DNA of 7,057 nt from JBGPBY01 sp041481485 (GCA_041481485.1 JBGPBY010000389.1:1-7057); one strand, 5' to 3'. Shown: positions 1 through 6,620, counted from the first letter of the stretch. A program made the numbers and translations. Notes: a model not told the origin generated them from the sequence alone.

Positions 1-1
1 C

Positions 2-124
2 ATTAGCTTTTTTGACGAAAATTGCGCGGAAAGAGATGTAGGTAGAATTCGCAATCAATCTCTTCAATTTGAAGCGATGGATTGGCTAGCATTCAGCATC
101 TGCCGCATCGGACGCGGGCTTTAG
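2..124 (+). other. Possible 3' end of an upstream CDS (open to left edge)
   Basis: One forward frame is open from the left edge to a TAG at 122-124, giving about 40 codons that end in ...WLAFSICRIGRGL. A 40-codon open stretch is not rare by chance and I recognise no motif in it. It is listed only because it would leave 44 bp before the following same-strand gene. It may equally be non-coding leader of the diguanylate cyclase gene. I see no convincing -35/-10 pair in 1-168: a TTGACG at 12-17 has no good -10 partner at normal spacing. Confidence 0.18.
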
Positions 125-168
125 GGTGACGGCCTCTCGCTTATTCTGTATCTTTGAAGAAGAAGCGT

Positions 169-1089
169 ATGCGTCTGACCACAGCGCCAGGCCAGTCTCG
201 ATCCGCCGTCGCCACCCAGGTTTCCCTTCCAGTGGCGTTGGCCGTTCTAGTCGTAACGTTGTCCGTAATCTTTGTTTTGGACCGCGCCACGGGTTCGGCG
301 CCGGTCCAGCATCTTTATTACCTGCCCATTGTCTTTGCAGCCGTACGATTTGGGAATCGTGGAGCGTTGGCGATGGCGGGGGCCACTATCGTTCTTTACC
401 ACGCAGCAAATCCTCACCTCCTCACATTTCGTTACGAGGAAGTGGACTTTATTCAAATCGTCCTGTTTGTCGCGGTAGGCGGCGTCGCCGCAAGGCTGGC
501 AAACGACAACCGCAGGCTGCATCAGCTCGCGATGACCGACGACCTGACCGGCCTGCACAACCTGCGTTCCTTTGAGGCGCGGTTCAATGCAATGATTCGC
601 GAGACGCGCGAAACGAACGCACCGCTCTCGGTGTTGATGCTTGACGTCGACAAGCTCAAGGCGCTCAACGACGCGCATGGCCATCTTACCGGGGCCGAAG
701 CCGTCCGTACTGTCGGACATCTGCTCGCCGTCCGGCTCGGCGAACACGACATTGCGTGCCGGTACGGAGGCGATGAATTTGTCGTGGCACTGCCCGGTTA
801 TCCGGTGTCACGCGCGGCCGAACTGGGCCGCGACTTGTGCCGTGGCGTGAATGTGATGGCTCCGTGGCTCGCCGGCCAGCGCTTTTCCGAAGGCAGTCTG
901 TCCATCAGCATTGGCGTGGCCTGGACCTGCGGAGCCCAGGGTCAGGCGGGAGAAGTTCAGATGAGCGACGAGGACTGGGGAGAGGCGCTCTTTCATGCAG
1001 CCGACGCTGCCCTCTATGCGGCCAAGGAGGCTGGCCGAAACCGTGTATGCGTGGACGAGCAACCGGTCAGTGGATCTTCGTCGCACTAA
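169..1089 (+). CDS. Membrane-anchored GGDEF diguanylate cyclase
   Basis: Predicted to make cyclic di-GMP from two GTP at the inner membrane. From the ATG at 169 it has 306 residues. About residues 19-109 are hydrophobic, with roughly four membrane segments and the pattern HLYYLPIVFAAVRFG...LYHAANPHLL, which resembles the four-helix DUF4118-like sensor region found before kinase and GGDEF domains. The GGDEF domain spans about 120-300: TDDLTGLHN at 123-131, LDVDKLKALND with metal-site aspartates at 158-168, and an intact RYGGDEF at 198-204. DAALYAAKEAGRNR near 279-292 is the usual C-terminal signature. The inhibitory-site arginine four residues before the RYGGDEF arginine-tyrosine pair region (RxxD) is missing: the tetrapeptide is GEHD at 191-194. 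An in-frame TTG lies at 154, but the purine run GAAGAAGAAG at 156-165 sits where the ribosome site for ATG 169 should be, so I prefer ATG 169. The gene is monocistronic as seen and converges on the ABC operon. The activating signal is unknown. Confidence 0.93.
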   Translation: MRLTTAPGQSRSAVATQVSLPVALAVLVVTLSVIFVLDRATGSAPVQHLYYLPIVFAAVRFGNRGALAMAGATIVLYHAANPHLLTFRYEEVDFIQIVLFVAVGGVAARLANDNRRLHQLAMTDDLTGLHNLRSFEARFNAMIRETRETNAPLSVLMLDVDKLKALNDAHGHLTGAEAVRTVGHLLAVRLGEHDIACRYGGDEFVVALPGYPVSRAAELGRDLCRGVNVMAPWLAGQRFSEGSLSISIGVAWTCGAQGQAGEVQMSDEDWGEALFHAADAALYAAKEAGRNRVCVDEQPVSGSSSH

Positions 1090-1116
1090 ATGAACCATAC
1101 AGCAACTGAATCCTTC

Positions 1117-1126
1117 GTGACGTCAC
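1117..1126. repeat. 10-bp perfect palindrome in the convergent intergenic gap
   Basis: GTGACGTCAC lies in the 55-bp gap between the convergent cyclase and permease genes. It has no loop and no following T-run, so it is not a classical intrinsic terminator. A weaker stem, CGTGA at 1116-1120 with TCACG at 1138-1142, is followed by TTT and could end forward transcription, but it is only 5 bp. Function unassigned. Confidence 0.3.
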
Positions 1127-1144
1127 CCTTCTCGCCCTCACGTT

Positions 1145-2686
1145 TCAGTGCTCATTGAGAGTCATCACGTTTTGAAGGATCACATTTCGGAATTGGACCT
1201 CGCGATGAAATCGCCGCGGAGGATTCTGAATATGAACTGCGGCTCCGCTGACTCCCGAGGTGGCAACTCCAGCTTGAAGTCGCGGGTACATATCCATCGC
1301 AAAGGTTACCCCCGAATCGCCAGAAATTACGGGCAACGGGGAGTACAAATACTCTGGACTTCCACGATACGGAAATTTCGATGGAATGGAGGCCGGGCGG
1401 AAACGCAAGTATTCCGTTATGAACGGATAAACCCGAATCACTTGCAAGCTTCCTGGCGCAGAGCGGCAAACGACCTGTCCTTCCCGATATCGCTCTGGAA
1501 GCAAGATGGGCAAAACCATTTTGCAAACGATATTTCCTGGCATTGCCTGGAACGTGTTGGAAATTTGGATCGTTTGAGATGTTTCCGGCGGGTAAAGAAG
1601 TACATCGGCCGACACCTGCACATCGACAGGCGCGCCGGATTCGGATTCGAAGAATTTTCGTGAAATGCTGCCGGTCTCCAGATACTTCAGAGCGTACTCA
1701 GACTGGTGAAACGGGAGTCCAACATCCACAACTTCGGACGCATTGCGCGCGCGGAACGTGACAGACAATTGATCAAGATTTGGGATCCAGGCGTCTGGAA
1801 CGTTGCCGATTTGCACCGGGATAGTCACTAGAACGGAATCGCCGCTCAGAGTTGAGAGCTGGATCGCCGGACCGATCTGAATCGACGGAGACGATGTGGA
1901 CGACATCGGTTCTCCGGTCCATGCATTCACGGCTTGCCCGATCGACGGTGGAAGCAATGTGTAAATCAGCAGGCAAAATGCAAGCACACCGATCGTGAGC
2001 GCGCGAACCATGAACGACCGCCGGGTGCGGTATTGCACCAGCACAGAAGCCATGGCGATGAACGACAAGATCGCAATGATCATCCATGCGCGCACCCACA
2101 CTGTCCGCTCCGGCCACGGCCGAAACAGCTCGATGTCTTGTAAGGAAAAGATGAGCGCCGGAGTCAGTAACAGGGTCGAAATCAGAAACGGTATCAGTTC
2201 TGAAGTCAGCGCGGAAATCGCCGTCACCATCGCCCCAAGAAAACAAGTGAAGACAAGTTGCTCCCAAAGCAGCTGCCAAAACGATGGAAAGAGATTGAAT
2301 CCTTCCAGCTTAAGTGTCAGAAGGCGCGCGATAAAAAACGGCAGGCTGACGCCGATGAAGACAAATGCGATCTTCGCGCCGAGTAAACTGGAGGTGCAAT
2401 AGGGCCGAGTGAGCCAGAACTGCTTATCACCGGGAATCGCTTCGGCATGCACGGCCTTTGAAATGAGAATTGCGGCACTGAAAAACACCAATATCCAAAT
2501 CCCCGGATGTACCAAAGTTGTGACAAGTCTTTCCTGGGGCTCAAAGAAATCGAATTCATCAAAGTGAATTGAAGAAGCGAAACGCGATTCCGTAACGGCG
2601 AAGAGCGCCAGGATACAAAAGTAAAGACCGAGTGCGGCGCGAAGGTATCGAACATCCTTCAGAAAAATACGAAAGAGTTGGCTCAT
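1145..2686 (-). CDS. ABC-2-type transporter permease, second of a tandem pair
   Basis: 513-residue integral membrane subunit, last gene of the operon and a diverged full-length paralogue of the gene before it. The N-terminus MSQLFRIFLKDVRYLR matches MSQVLHILKKDIRFLR of its neighbour. I see about seven hydrophobic segments (near 17-33, 62-77, 103-122, 138-160, 163-182, 200-218, 228-247). Between the second and third lies HAEAIPGDKQFWLTRPY (80-96) followed by SLLGAKIAF (100-108); FWxTRP...K-type loops occur in ABC-2 permeases. Residues about 250-513 are soluble-looking and, with seven helices and an inside N-terminus, predicted extracytoplasmic. They hold Cys388 and Cys407, matching a Cys pair in the paralogue. 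The start ATG at 2684-2686 lies 1 bp after the neighbour's TGA, with GAGAGGAAA upstream, so translation is probably coupled. Substrate unknown. The two permeases probably form a heterodimer served by the operon's single ATPase. Confidence 0.85.
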   Translation of the reverse strand: MSQLFRIFLKDVRYLRAALGLYFCILALFAVTESRFASSIHFDEFDFFEPQERLVTTLVHPGIWILVFFSAAILISKAVHAEAIPGDKQFWLTRPYCTSSLLGAKIAFVFIGVSLPFFIARLLTLKLEGFNLFPSFWQLLWEQLVFTCFLGAMVTAISALTSELIPFLISTLLLTPALIFSLQDIELFRPWPERTVWVRAWMIIAILSFIAMASVLVQYRTRRSFMVRALTIGVLAFCLLIYTLLPPSIGQAVNAWTGEPMSSTSSPSIQIGPAIQLSTLSGDSVLVTIPVQIGNVPDAWIPNLDQLSVTFRARNASEVVDVGLPFHQSEYALKYLETGSISRKFFESESGAPVDVQVSADVLLYPPETSQTIQISNTFQAMPGNIVCKMVLPILLPERYREGQVVCRSAPGSLQVIRVYPFITEYLRFRPASIPSKFPYRGSPEYLYSPLPVISGDSGVTFAMDMYPRLQAGVATSGVSGAAVHIQNPPRRFHREVQFRNVILQNVMTLNEH

Positions 2687-2687
2687 T

Positions 2688-4232
2688 TCAGTTTCCTCTC
2701 GCCGATTTGGGCAGAAGTGTTACCGGAACGTCGACGAGATCGATTTCGCGATGGATACGGTACGGAATTCTCGCAGTCGAAATCCGGAATTCCTTCGGAG
2801 CGGGCTTGTCCCAGTTTCGCGAGTACTCGGCAATCGGATCCATCCCGAACCGGCCCGAAGGCAGTGGATAATAGGGGTTTTCGAAATAATATTGCGAGTT
2901 CCCCCAGCTGAGCGGCCACTGCGATCTAAAAGAATGGGTCAATCTCCTGATGTCACCGGCCATTCTTCTGATGTCATCTTCGGCTTCAGTGCTACCAACC
3001 GGAAATATGTTCACAAAGGCGATTTCCGATCCGTACAACACTTCGCAATGACTTTCCTGGTAGATCTTCTTGTCGGATGGCGGATCCATGTTGCACTGGA
3101 GTCCGGGGATAATCCGGCTCGGCTCGGGACCCAAAGTGATGATTTGAGAATCGATCCTGTTGGATGATAGAAAGTCGATGGCAGCATGCATTCGCACCCG
3201 CTTATCGGTTCGGGACTCGATGAAGCTTTTAGACACAAGTCCCCGGAATTGCAAATAGCCCGGATCCATGGCGGTCGGATTATCGAATTCAATGGTTTGA
3301 CGCTGACCGGACTCCGTCAATGTTGCGGCGAACCTTTCGATGAGGAACCGGTTTTCGTCGAGAGGTATCGAAGTGGCAACTTGAACCGTTGCAAGCCAGT
3401 AGTTGGTGATGATGGGATCGTCGATTTTCTTAATTTGAATTCCTGGCTGGACATTGAATGCGGTACCCGGATCCCGGTTCAACCTTTTGGTAACTACAGT
3501 GCTTGCAAAGCCGTCGATCGAAGCCGGGAAGAACAGATAGGCAACGTTTCCAAACAGCAGCAGCACCAGAGCTATTCCACGTGGCAGGCCCACACGGCGG
3601 TTATGAAACACCACAAGCAACAGTGAGGTTCCTCCCACGACAGAGAGGAATTCCACAAACCAGTCTCTGATCGAGGGTGGGATTAGATGGGACAGTGGCG
3701 GTATGAGCCCCAGCCAGGATTCGAAATTCCCCGCGACGAATGCAGTGGCCGCAATGGCGAGCGCTGCGAGAGCATACGCGCCCAGCCCACCGGTCATGGC
3801 CGCCAGGGCCGCCAGCGGAATCGATAGAACCAGGAACATCATCGTTTGCGTCAACAGGATGCTCCAAAGGGCGTCACTCAACGGGAAGCCGCGTAGCAGC
3901 ACGAGAAACAGACTCGTCAACAGCATCGGTATATGAAGGACGAGAACTATGAAGGCGATCTTTGCACCGAGAAGACTGCCCCACCGGTAGGGACGTGTAA
4001 TCCAAAAGCGATTGCTCCCCGGGATCGCTTCCGCGTGGATCGCACGGGAAATCAGGAGTGCGGCCGCAATTGGCGCAAGTAGCTGCCCAAGAATTGGAAA
4101 CGTCAGGAATATCGTGGATGGGTGCAATTCGGTCCTGGTCCAGACAAAGAACGCCAGGAAACACCAATACAGAAAGATCTCGTTCCTGAGGAAGCGGATG
4201 TCTTTTTTCAGAATGTGGAGTACTTGGGACAT
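2688..4232 (-). CDS. ABC-2-type transporter permease, first of a tandem pair
   Basis: 514-residue integral membrane subunit of the exporter. The frame stays open back to 4436, but that extension overlaps the ATPase gene, is hydrophilic and does not look like protein. The ATG at 4230-4232 gives MSQVLHILKKDIRFLR, alignable with the paralogue, and has AGGAG just upstream overlapping the ATPase TAG stop. About seven hydrophobic segments (near 18-32, 44-63, 88-111, 122-147, 150-170, 192-210, 219-237) precede a soluble part from about 240 to 514. The loop HAEAIPGSNRFWITRPY (66-82) and SLLGAKIAF (86-94) match the paralogue. The C-terminal part has Cys380 and Cys396, and ends with RIPYRIHREIDLVDV, comparable to NPPRRFHREVQFRNV in the paralogue. 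An odd number of helices places this domain outside the cytoplasm, where the cysteines could form a disulfide; this is inference. Substrate unknown; antimicrobial or lipid export or envelope-stress response are reasonable options. Confidence 0.86.
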   Translation of the reverse strand: MSQVLHILKKDIRFLRNEIFLYWCFLAFFVWTRTELHPSTIFLTFPILGQLLAPIAAALLISRAIHAEAIPGSNRFWITRPYRWGSLLGAKIAFIVLVLHIPMLLTSLFLVLLRGFPLSDALWSILLTQTMMFLVLSIPLAALAAMTGGLGAYALAALAIAATAFVAGNFESWLGLIPPLSHLIPPSIRDWFVEFLSVVGGTSLLLVVFHNRRVGLPRGIALVLLLFGNVAYLFFPASIDGFASTVVTKRLNRDPGTAFNVQPGIQIKKIDDPIITNYWLATVQVATSIPLDENRFLIERFAATLTESGQRQTIEFDNPTAMDPGYLQFRGLVSKSFIESRTDKRVRMHAAIDFLSSNRIDSQIITLGPEPSRIIPGLQCNMDPPSDKKIYQESHCEVLYGSEIAFVNIFPVGSTEAEDDIRRMAGDIRRLTHSFRSQWPLSWGNSQYYFENPYYPLPSGRFGMDPIAEYSRNWDKPAPKEFRISTARIPYRIHREIDLVDVPVTLLPKSARGN

Positions 4233-4240
4233 CGCCTCTC

Positions 4241-5158
4241 CTATGCTGCCGTTGCAGCGCCGCTGCGCGCGAGAGTGACAAAGATGGAACGCAGCGGCAT
4301 TGGAGTGACTGAGATCTGAATCGGATCGCCGAAGATCCGCCGGATCTCGACCGGTGTGCGTTCCGGATCGAACTGGCTTTCCACAAATCGAACCACGGCG
4401 GGCGTGGCATCCGGCCGAAGCCAGGTCGATGGCCATGCCGATGACTTGGCGTTTTGCGGCCCATTTGCGCCGGACTCGACCGTGACCTCCACTTCGCGGA
4501 ATCTTGAGGTGAGCGACGCCATCTCTTCAGCAAACCGCAGTTTTCCGTTTTCGATATAACCGATGTGGCTGGCAAAGCTTTCGATATCGCCGAGATCGTG
4601 AGACGAAACGAGAATGCTCGTTTCATCCGCATTCTCGATCAATGCTTCGGACAGGTCTTCACGTACCATCGGATCCAGTCCGCTGAACGGCTCATCCAGC
4701 ACGAGCAGCTTTGGACGATAGGACAGCGACGACACGAGAGCGGCTTTCATCTTCATTCCGCGCGACAGGTGCTTGAGTTGCCGGTTGAGCGGAAGTTCAA
4801 ACTGGCGGATCATGGCTGCCGCTCGAGCGTCATCCCATGCCGGGTAAAACGGCTTCAGGTACGACAGGAAGTACTCCACCGTCATCCATTCGGGCAGCTC
4901 CTGGTTTTCCGACACATATCCAATTCTGGCAAATTCCGCCGGACCGAGGCGGCGCGAATCCACTCCGATCACAGTGGCGCGGCCGGAATCCGGGCGGTAA
5001 ATGTTCATCAGAGTCTTCAGTGTCGTGGTTTTTCCTGCTCCGTTGGGTCCGATGAGTCCGAAGATGCTGCCTTCGGCAACTTCGAGATTGAGCCCGTGCA
5101 AGGCTTCCGTCTTGCGAAAGTGTTTGGAGAGTCCGGATGTGGAAATGACTGGCGTCAT
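4241..5158 (-). CDS. ABC transporter ATP-binding protein (YtrB/BcrA-like)
   Basis: 305-residue cytoplasmic ATPase that powers the two permeases encoded after it. Seen in order: Walker A GPNGAGKTT at 37-45, Q-loop SENQ at 83-86, signature LSRGM at 131-135 (variant of LSGGQ, usual in this exporter class), Walker B LLVLDEP at 151-157, D-loop SGLD at 159-162, and switch histidine in SSHD at 185-188. The catalytic set is complete, so the protein should be active. Residues about 220-305 form a C-terminal extension beyond the nucleotide-binding domain, common in BcrA/NatA-type ATPases. The frame is open upstream to 5200, but ATG 5156-5158 is chosen: it overlaps the repressor's TGA as ATGA and has AGGAGG five bases upstream. 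With one ATPase gene and two permease genes, an ATPase homodimer with a permease heterodimer is the likely assembly. Family is clear; transported substrate is not. Confidence 0.95.
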   Translation of the reverse strand: MTPVISTSGLSKHFRKTEALHGLNLEVAEGSIFGLIGPNGAGKTTTLKTLMNIYRPDSGRATVIGVDSRRLGPAEFARIGYVSENQELPEWMTVEYFLSYLKPFYPAWDDARAAAMIRQFELPLNRQLKHLSRGMKMKAALVSSLSYRPKLLVLDEPFSGLDPMVREDLSEALIENADETSILVSSHDLGDIESFASHIGYIENGKLRFAEEMASLTSRFREVEVTVESGANGPQNAKSSAWPSTWLRPDATPAVVRFVESQFDPERTPVEIRRIFGDPIQISVTPMPLRSIFVTLARSGAATAA

Positions 5159-5559
5159 GGTTTCCTCCTGGGACGTATCGTTCCGTCGAGGCGCCGCCAA
5201 TGTTCTCCGATTGCCTCGGTCAGATCTTCCATTTCAATTCCGAGCTTCTTCGCTTCCACCACAAGCTGCTCGAGTTCCTTTTTCAACAGGCTGCTCCGCT
5301 CGATTGCGGACGAAGCCGACGGTGTTGCCACGAACGCGCCCAGCCCCGGACGGATTTCAACAATGCCTTCCGCCACCAGTTGAGTGACCACCTTGTGCGC
5401 CGTATTCGGATTGATCTTCAGCGCCTTGCTCAGCGCGCGAACCGAAGGAAACGGCTCTCCCGGAAGCATCTGCCCGGAGACCACGGCCTTCTTTGCGGCA
5501 TAGACGACCTGTTCGTAGATCGGGAGGCCGGGCTCAAAGGCGATACGAAAAGGAATCAT
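5155..5559 (-). CDS. GntR-family transcriptional regulator, YtrA subfamily
   Basis: 134-residue probable repressor, first gene of the operon. Residues about 5-80 form a GntR winged helix-turn-helix: PIYEQVVYAAKKAVVSGQMLPGE leads to PSVRALSKALKINPNTAHKVVTQLVAEGIVEIRPGLGAFVA. The tail (about 85-134) is short and mainly helical (SSLLKKELEQLVVEAKKLGIEMEDL), with no FCD or UTRA effector domain. This short form next to ABC exporter genes is typical of the YtrA subfamily, where the tail dimerises. A TTG at 5598 would extend the protein by 13 residues but coincides with the promoter -35 hexamer, and the extension (TPHCTRSISTDR) is just the translated operator, so ATG 5557-5559 is the start. The operator upstream indicates autoregulation. 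The inducer is unknown; relatives respond to cell-wall-active or membrane stress. Confidence 0.93.
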   Translation of the reverse strand: MIPFRIAFEPGLPIYEQVVYAAKKAVVSGQMLPGEPFPSVRALSKALKINPNTAHKVVTQLVAEGIVEIRPGLGAFVATPSASSAIERSSLLKKELEQLVVEAKKLGIEMEDLTEAIGEHWRRLDGTIRPRRKP

Positions 5560-5564
5560 TCTGT

Positions 5565-5587
5565 CTGTACTAATACTCCTAGTACAG
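5565..5587. promoter_or_regulatory. YtrA-type operator, perfect inverted repeat
   Basis: CTGTACTA (5565-5572) and TAGTACAG (5580-5587) are perfect inverted 8-mers around a 7-bp centre. Written by outer halves this is CTGTA-N13-TACAG. From memory, the Bacillus subtilis YtrA site is AGTGTA-N13-TACACT, so the TGTA-N13-TACA core and its spacing agree. The repeat covers half of the promoter -10 and most of the spacer, so a bound dimer would exclude RNA polymerase. It lies 5 bp upstream of the repressor start codon. Confidence 0.85.
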
Positions 5588-5598
5588 TGAGGCGTCAA
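5570..5598 (-). promoter_or_regulatory. Sigma70-type promoter of the gntR-ABC operon
   Basis: On the minus strand there is a -35 TTGACG (5593-5598), a spacer of exactly 17 bases (5576-5592) and a -10 TATTAG (5570-5575). Only 10 bases separate the -10 from the repressor ATG, so transcription would start about 3-5 bases before the ATG and the message would be almost leaderless. No Shine-Dalgarno sequence stands at normal distance; the AGGAG present is 16 bases from the ATG and lies inside the promoter spacer. Confidence 0.75.
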
Positions 5599-5798
5599 GA
5601 AAACTCAATCCTGTTGTATGGAATTTCTATATTCGAAGGCACACTGGCGGGATTCAGATGGTTGAAGTGGCGAACTCAATTCGCAGCAAGTCGTTGGTTT
5701 GAGTCTGCCGATTTCCCGGACCATTCGCGGTTCTCCCTAAAATATCATCCCCGAATTCCCTCTCGGTCCACATACTCCATTCGTTAGACTGGAAGCGC
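5599..5798. other. Intergenic region between divergent genes
   Basis: About 200 bp between the operon promoter and the next forward gene. I see no gene or RNA here. A TAAAAT at 5738-5743 could serve as a -10 for the forward gene, but there is no good -35 at normal spacing. Confidence 0.4.
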
Positions 5799-6107
5799 AT
5801 GATTGTTTACTCGGGTCCTCCGGAAGACACCCACCGGCTCATCCAGTTTTTCAGACGGAAATATCCCGACTTCTTTATTCTGCGGAAGGTGATTGTGACT
5901 ACGGACAAAACTGTTGTGCTGGACGTCAATCGCGACGGGATCGAATTCCCCGGCCTCACCTTCAACTCCCCGGCACTGGAGACGCTCCTTCAAGACCTGG
6001 GAGTTGTCTACAGCCGCGATGCTCTCAACGAAGCCAGCTCCAAACCTGGCAGCGTGAAGGAATTCGGACTCGGGGCCGTCTGGACCTGGGGGCATGACAG
6101 CGTGTAG
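5799..6107 (+). CDS. Hypothetical protein, 102 aa, unrecognised
   Basis: I do not recognise this protein. It has 102 residues, no signal peptide and no membrane segment, and an alternating charged/hydrophobic pattern fitting a small alpha/beta cytoplasmic protein: a helix near 8-20 (DTHRLIQFFRRKY), strands near 25-42 (FILRKVIVTTDKTVVLDV), and a helix near 60-70 (ETLLQDLG). It ends in WTWGHDSV. The start ATG is preceded by GGAAG four bases upstream. Codon use looks like the neighbouring genes (C or G favoured at third positions), which supports it over the antisense frame at 5784-6152. It stands alone, divergent from the ABC operon, with no visible functional link. It contains no Cys, and no catalytic motif that I can identify. 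Confidence 0.65.
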   Translation: MIVYSGPPEDTHRLIQFFRRKYPDFFILRKVIVTTDKTVVLDVNRDGIEFPGLTFNSPALETLLQDLGVVYSRDALNEASSKPGSVKEFGLGAVWTWGHDSV

Positions 6108-6149
6108 TTCGAGCCGCACAAGGGGGAGATGGCGAAGAGGGATGTACGT

Positions 6150-6169
6150 CATGGTGATGCTGCACCATG
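6150..6169 (+). terminator. Hairpin downstream of the hypothetical gene
   Basis: CATGGTG (6150-6156) and CACCATG (6163-6169) form a perfect 7-bp stem with a 6-base loop, 42 bases after the preceding stop codon. It is followed by TTAGTTCCT rather than a clean T-run, so intrinsic termination is doubtful. The rest of 6108-6284 shows no gene. Confidence 0.3.
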
Positions 6170-6284
6170 TTAGTTCCTAAAACTTTCGCGACTACCCGTT
6201 ATCAATCCGACGTCATATGCTTTTCCAGCTGTACAGAGAAGTCGATTCTCGTTTCCTGTCAATGTGTGAACCCAGGTCAGTTTC

Positions 6285-6575
6285 CTATTTCGTAATTGGC
6301 GATTGCGGAAATTTGTCACTGACGTCGAAAGTCCGACCATCTGCGAAGGTCAGAGTCCGACCACTGGCATGTTTGGACCCATCGTAGGCTGGCCATATTT
6401 CCATCGAGTATGTCTTGGCCAGATCGATCATGTTCTTATCTAAGCCCGCCTTCGTAAGAGCAGCCACTGACGCCATCTTCACTTTCCAGTTCGCAACTAC
6501 GCCATTGGCATCCTTGACGTTCATATAAATCCACGCATGCGGATTGATCCAAATCGTGAATTCAAGTGGCCGCAT
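6285..6575 (-). pseudogene. N-terminally truncated DUF6152-like protein
   Basis: 96 residues from ATG 6573-6575 (an in-frame TTG lies at 6582-6584). The sequence INPHAWIYMNVKDANGVVANWKVKM...LTKAGL...AYDGSKHASGRTLTFADGRTFDV closely fits the DUF6152 pattern (WTNPHVWIYVDVKDANGKVTNW...ADGR), small secreted proteins of unknown role common in soil Acidobacteriota and Proteobacteria. Complete members start with a signal peptide and a HHSFAAEFD-type segment. Both are absent here: a TAA at 6594-6596 closes the frame six codons before the ATG, and I see no Shine-Dalgarno sequence and no recognisable N-terminus in nearby frames. The C-terminal end seems intact. The break lies about 45 bp from the attC-like site, so it may be a by-product of cassette rearrangement. 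A short functional cytoplasmic version cannot be excluded. Confidence 0.62.
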
Positions 6576-6620
6576 TGTCGGCAAATCGTAAGATTATTGC
6601 TAGCAACAACTGATTGGGCC

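Noticed and set aside
1995..2402. 135-codon plus-strand frame inside the second permease
   Set aside because: Antisense shadow of a clear membrane protein; low-complexity, Arg/Ser-rich translation and no motif.
4233..4436. 68-residue N-terminal extension of the first permease frame
   Set aside because: It overlaps the end of the ATPase gene in another frame and reads as hydrophilic, Arg/Ser/His-rich nonsense. ATG 4232 has AGGAG upstream and gives an N-terminus matching the paralogue.
5159..5200. 14-residue N-terminal extension of the ATPase frame
   Set aside because: ATG 5158 has an ideal AGGAGG and an ATGA overlap with the repressor gene; the ABC domain begins directly after it.
5783..5789. 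GTTAGAC, a perfect GTTRRRY box just before the 102-aa gene, suggesting a second attC
   Set aside because: No matching RYYYAAC box or inner inverted arms lie upstream within attC length, and such a 7-mer is expected several times in 7 kb by chance.
5784..6152. 122-codon minus-strand open frame opposite the 102-aa hypothetical gene
   Set aside because: The plus-strand frame has a proper ribosome site and codon use like the neighbouring genes; the minus frame looks like its shadow.
6130..6174. 14-codon open frame starting ATGGCGAAG after AAGGGGGAG
   Set aside because: Too short, it contains the hairpin, and the purine run abuts the ATG; no support beyond chance.
6169..6175. GTTAGTT as the left boundary of a cassette ending at 6716
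   Set aside because: No paired left arm upstream, and the box itself breaks the GTTRRRY pattern.
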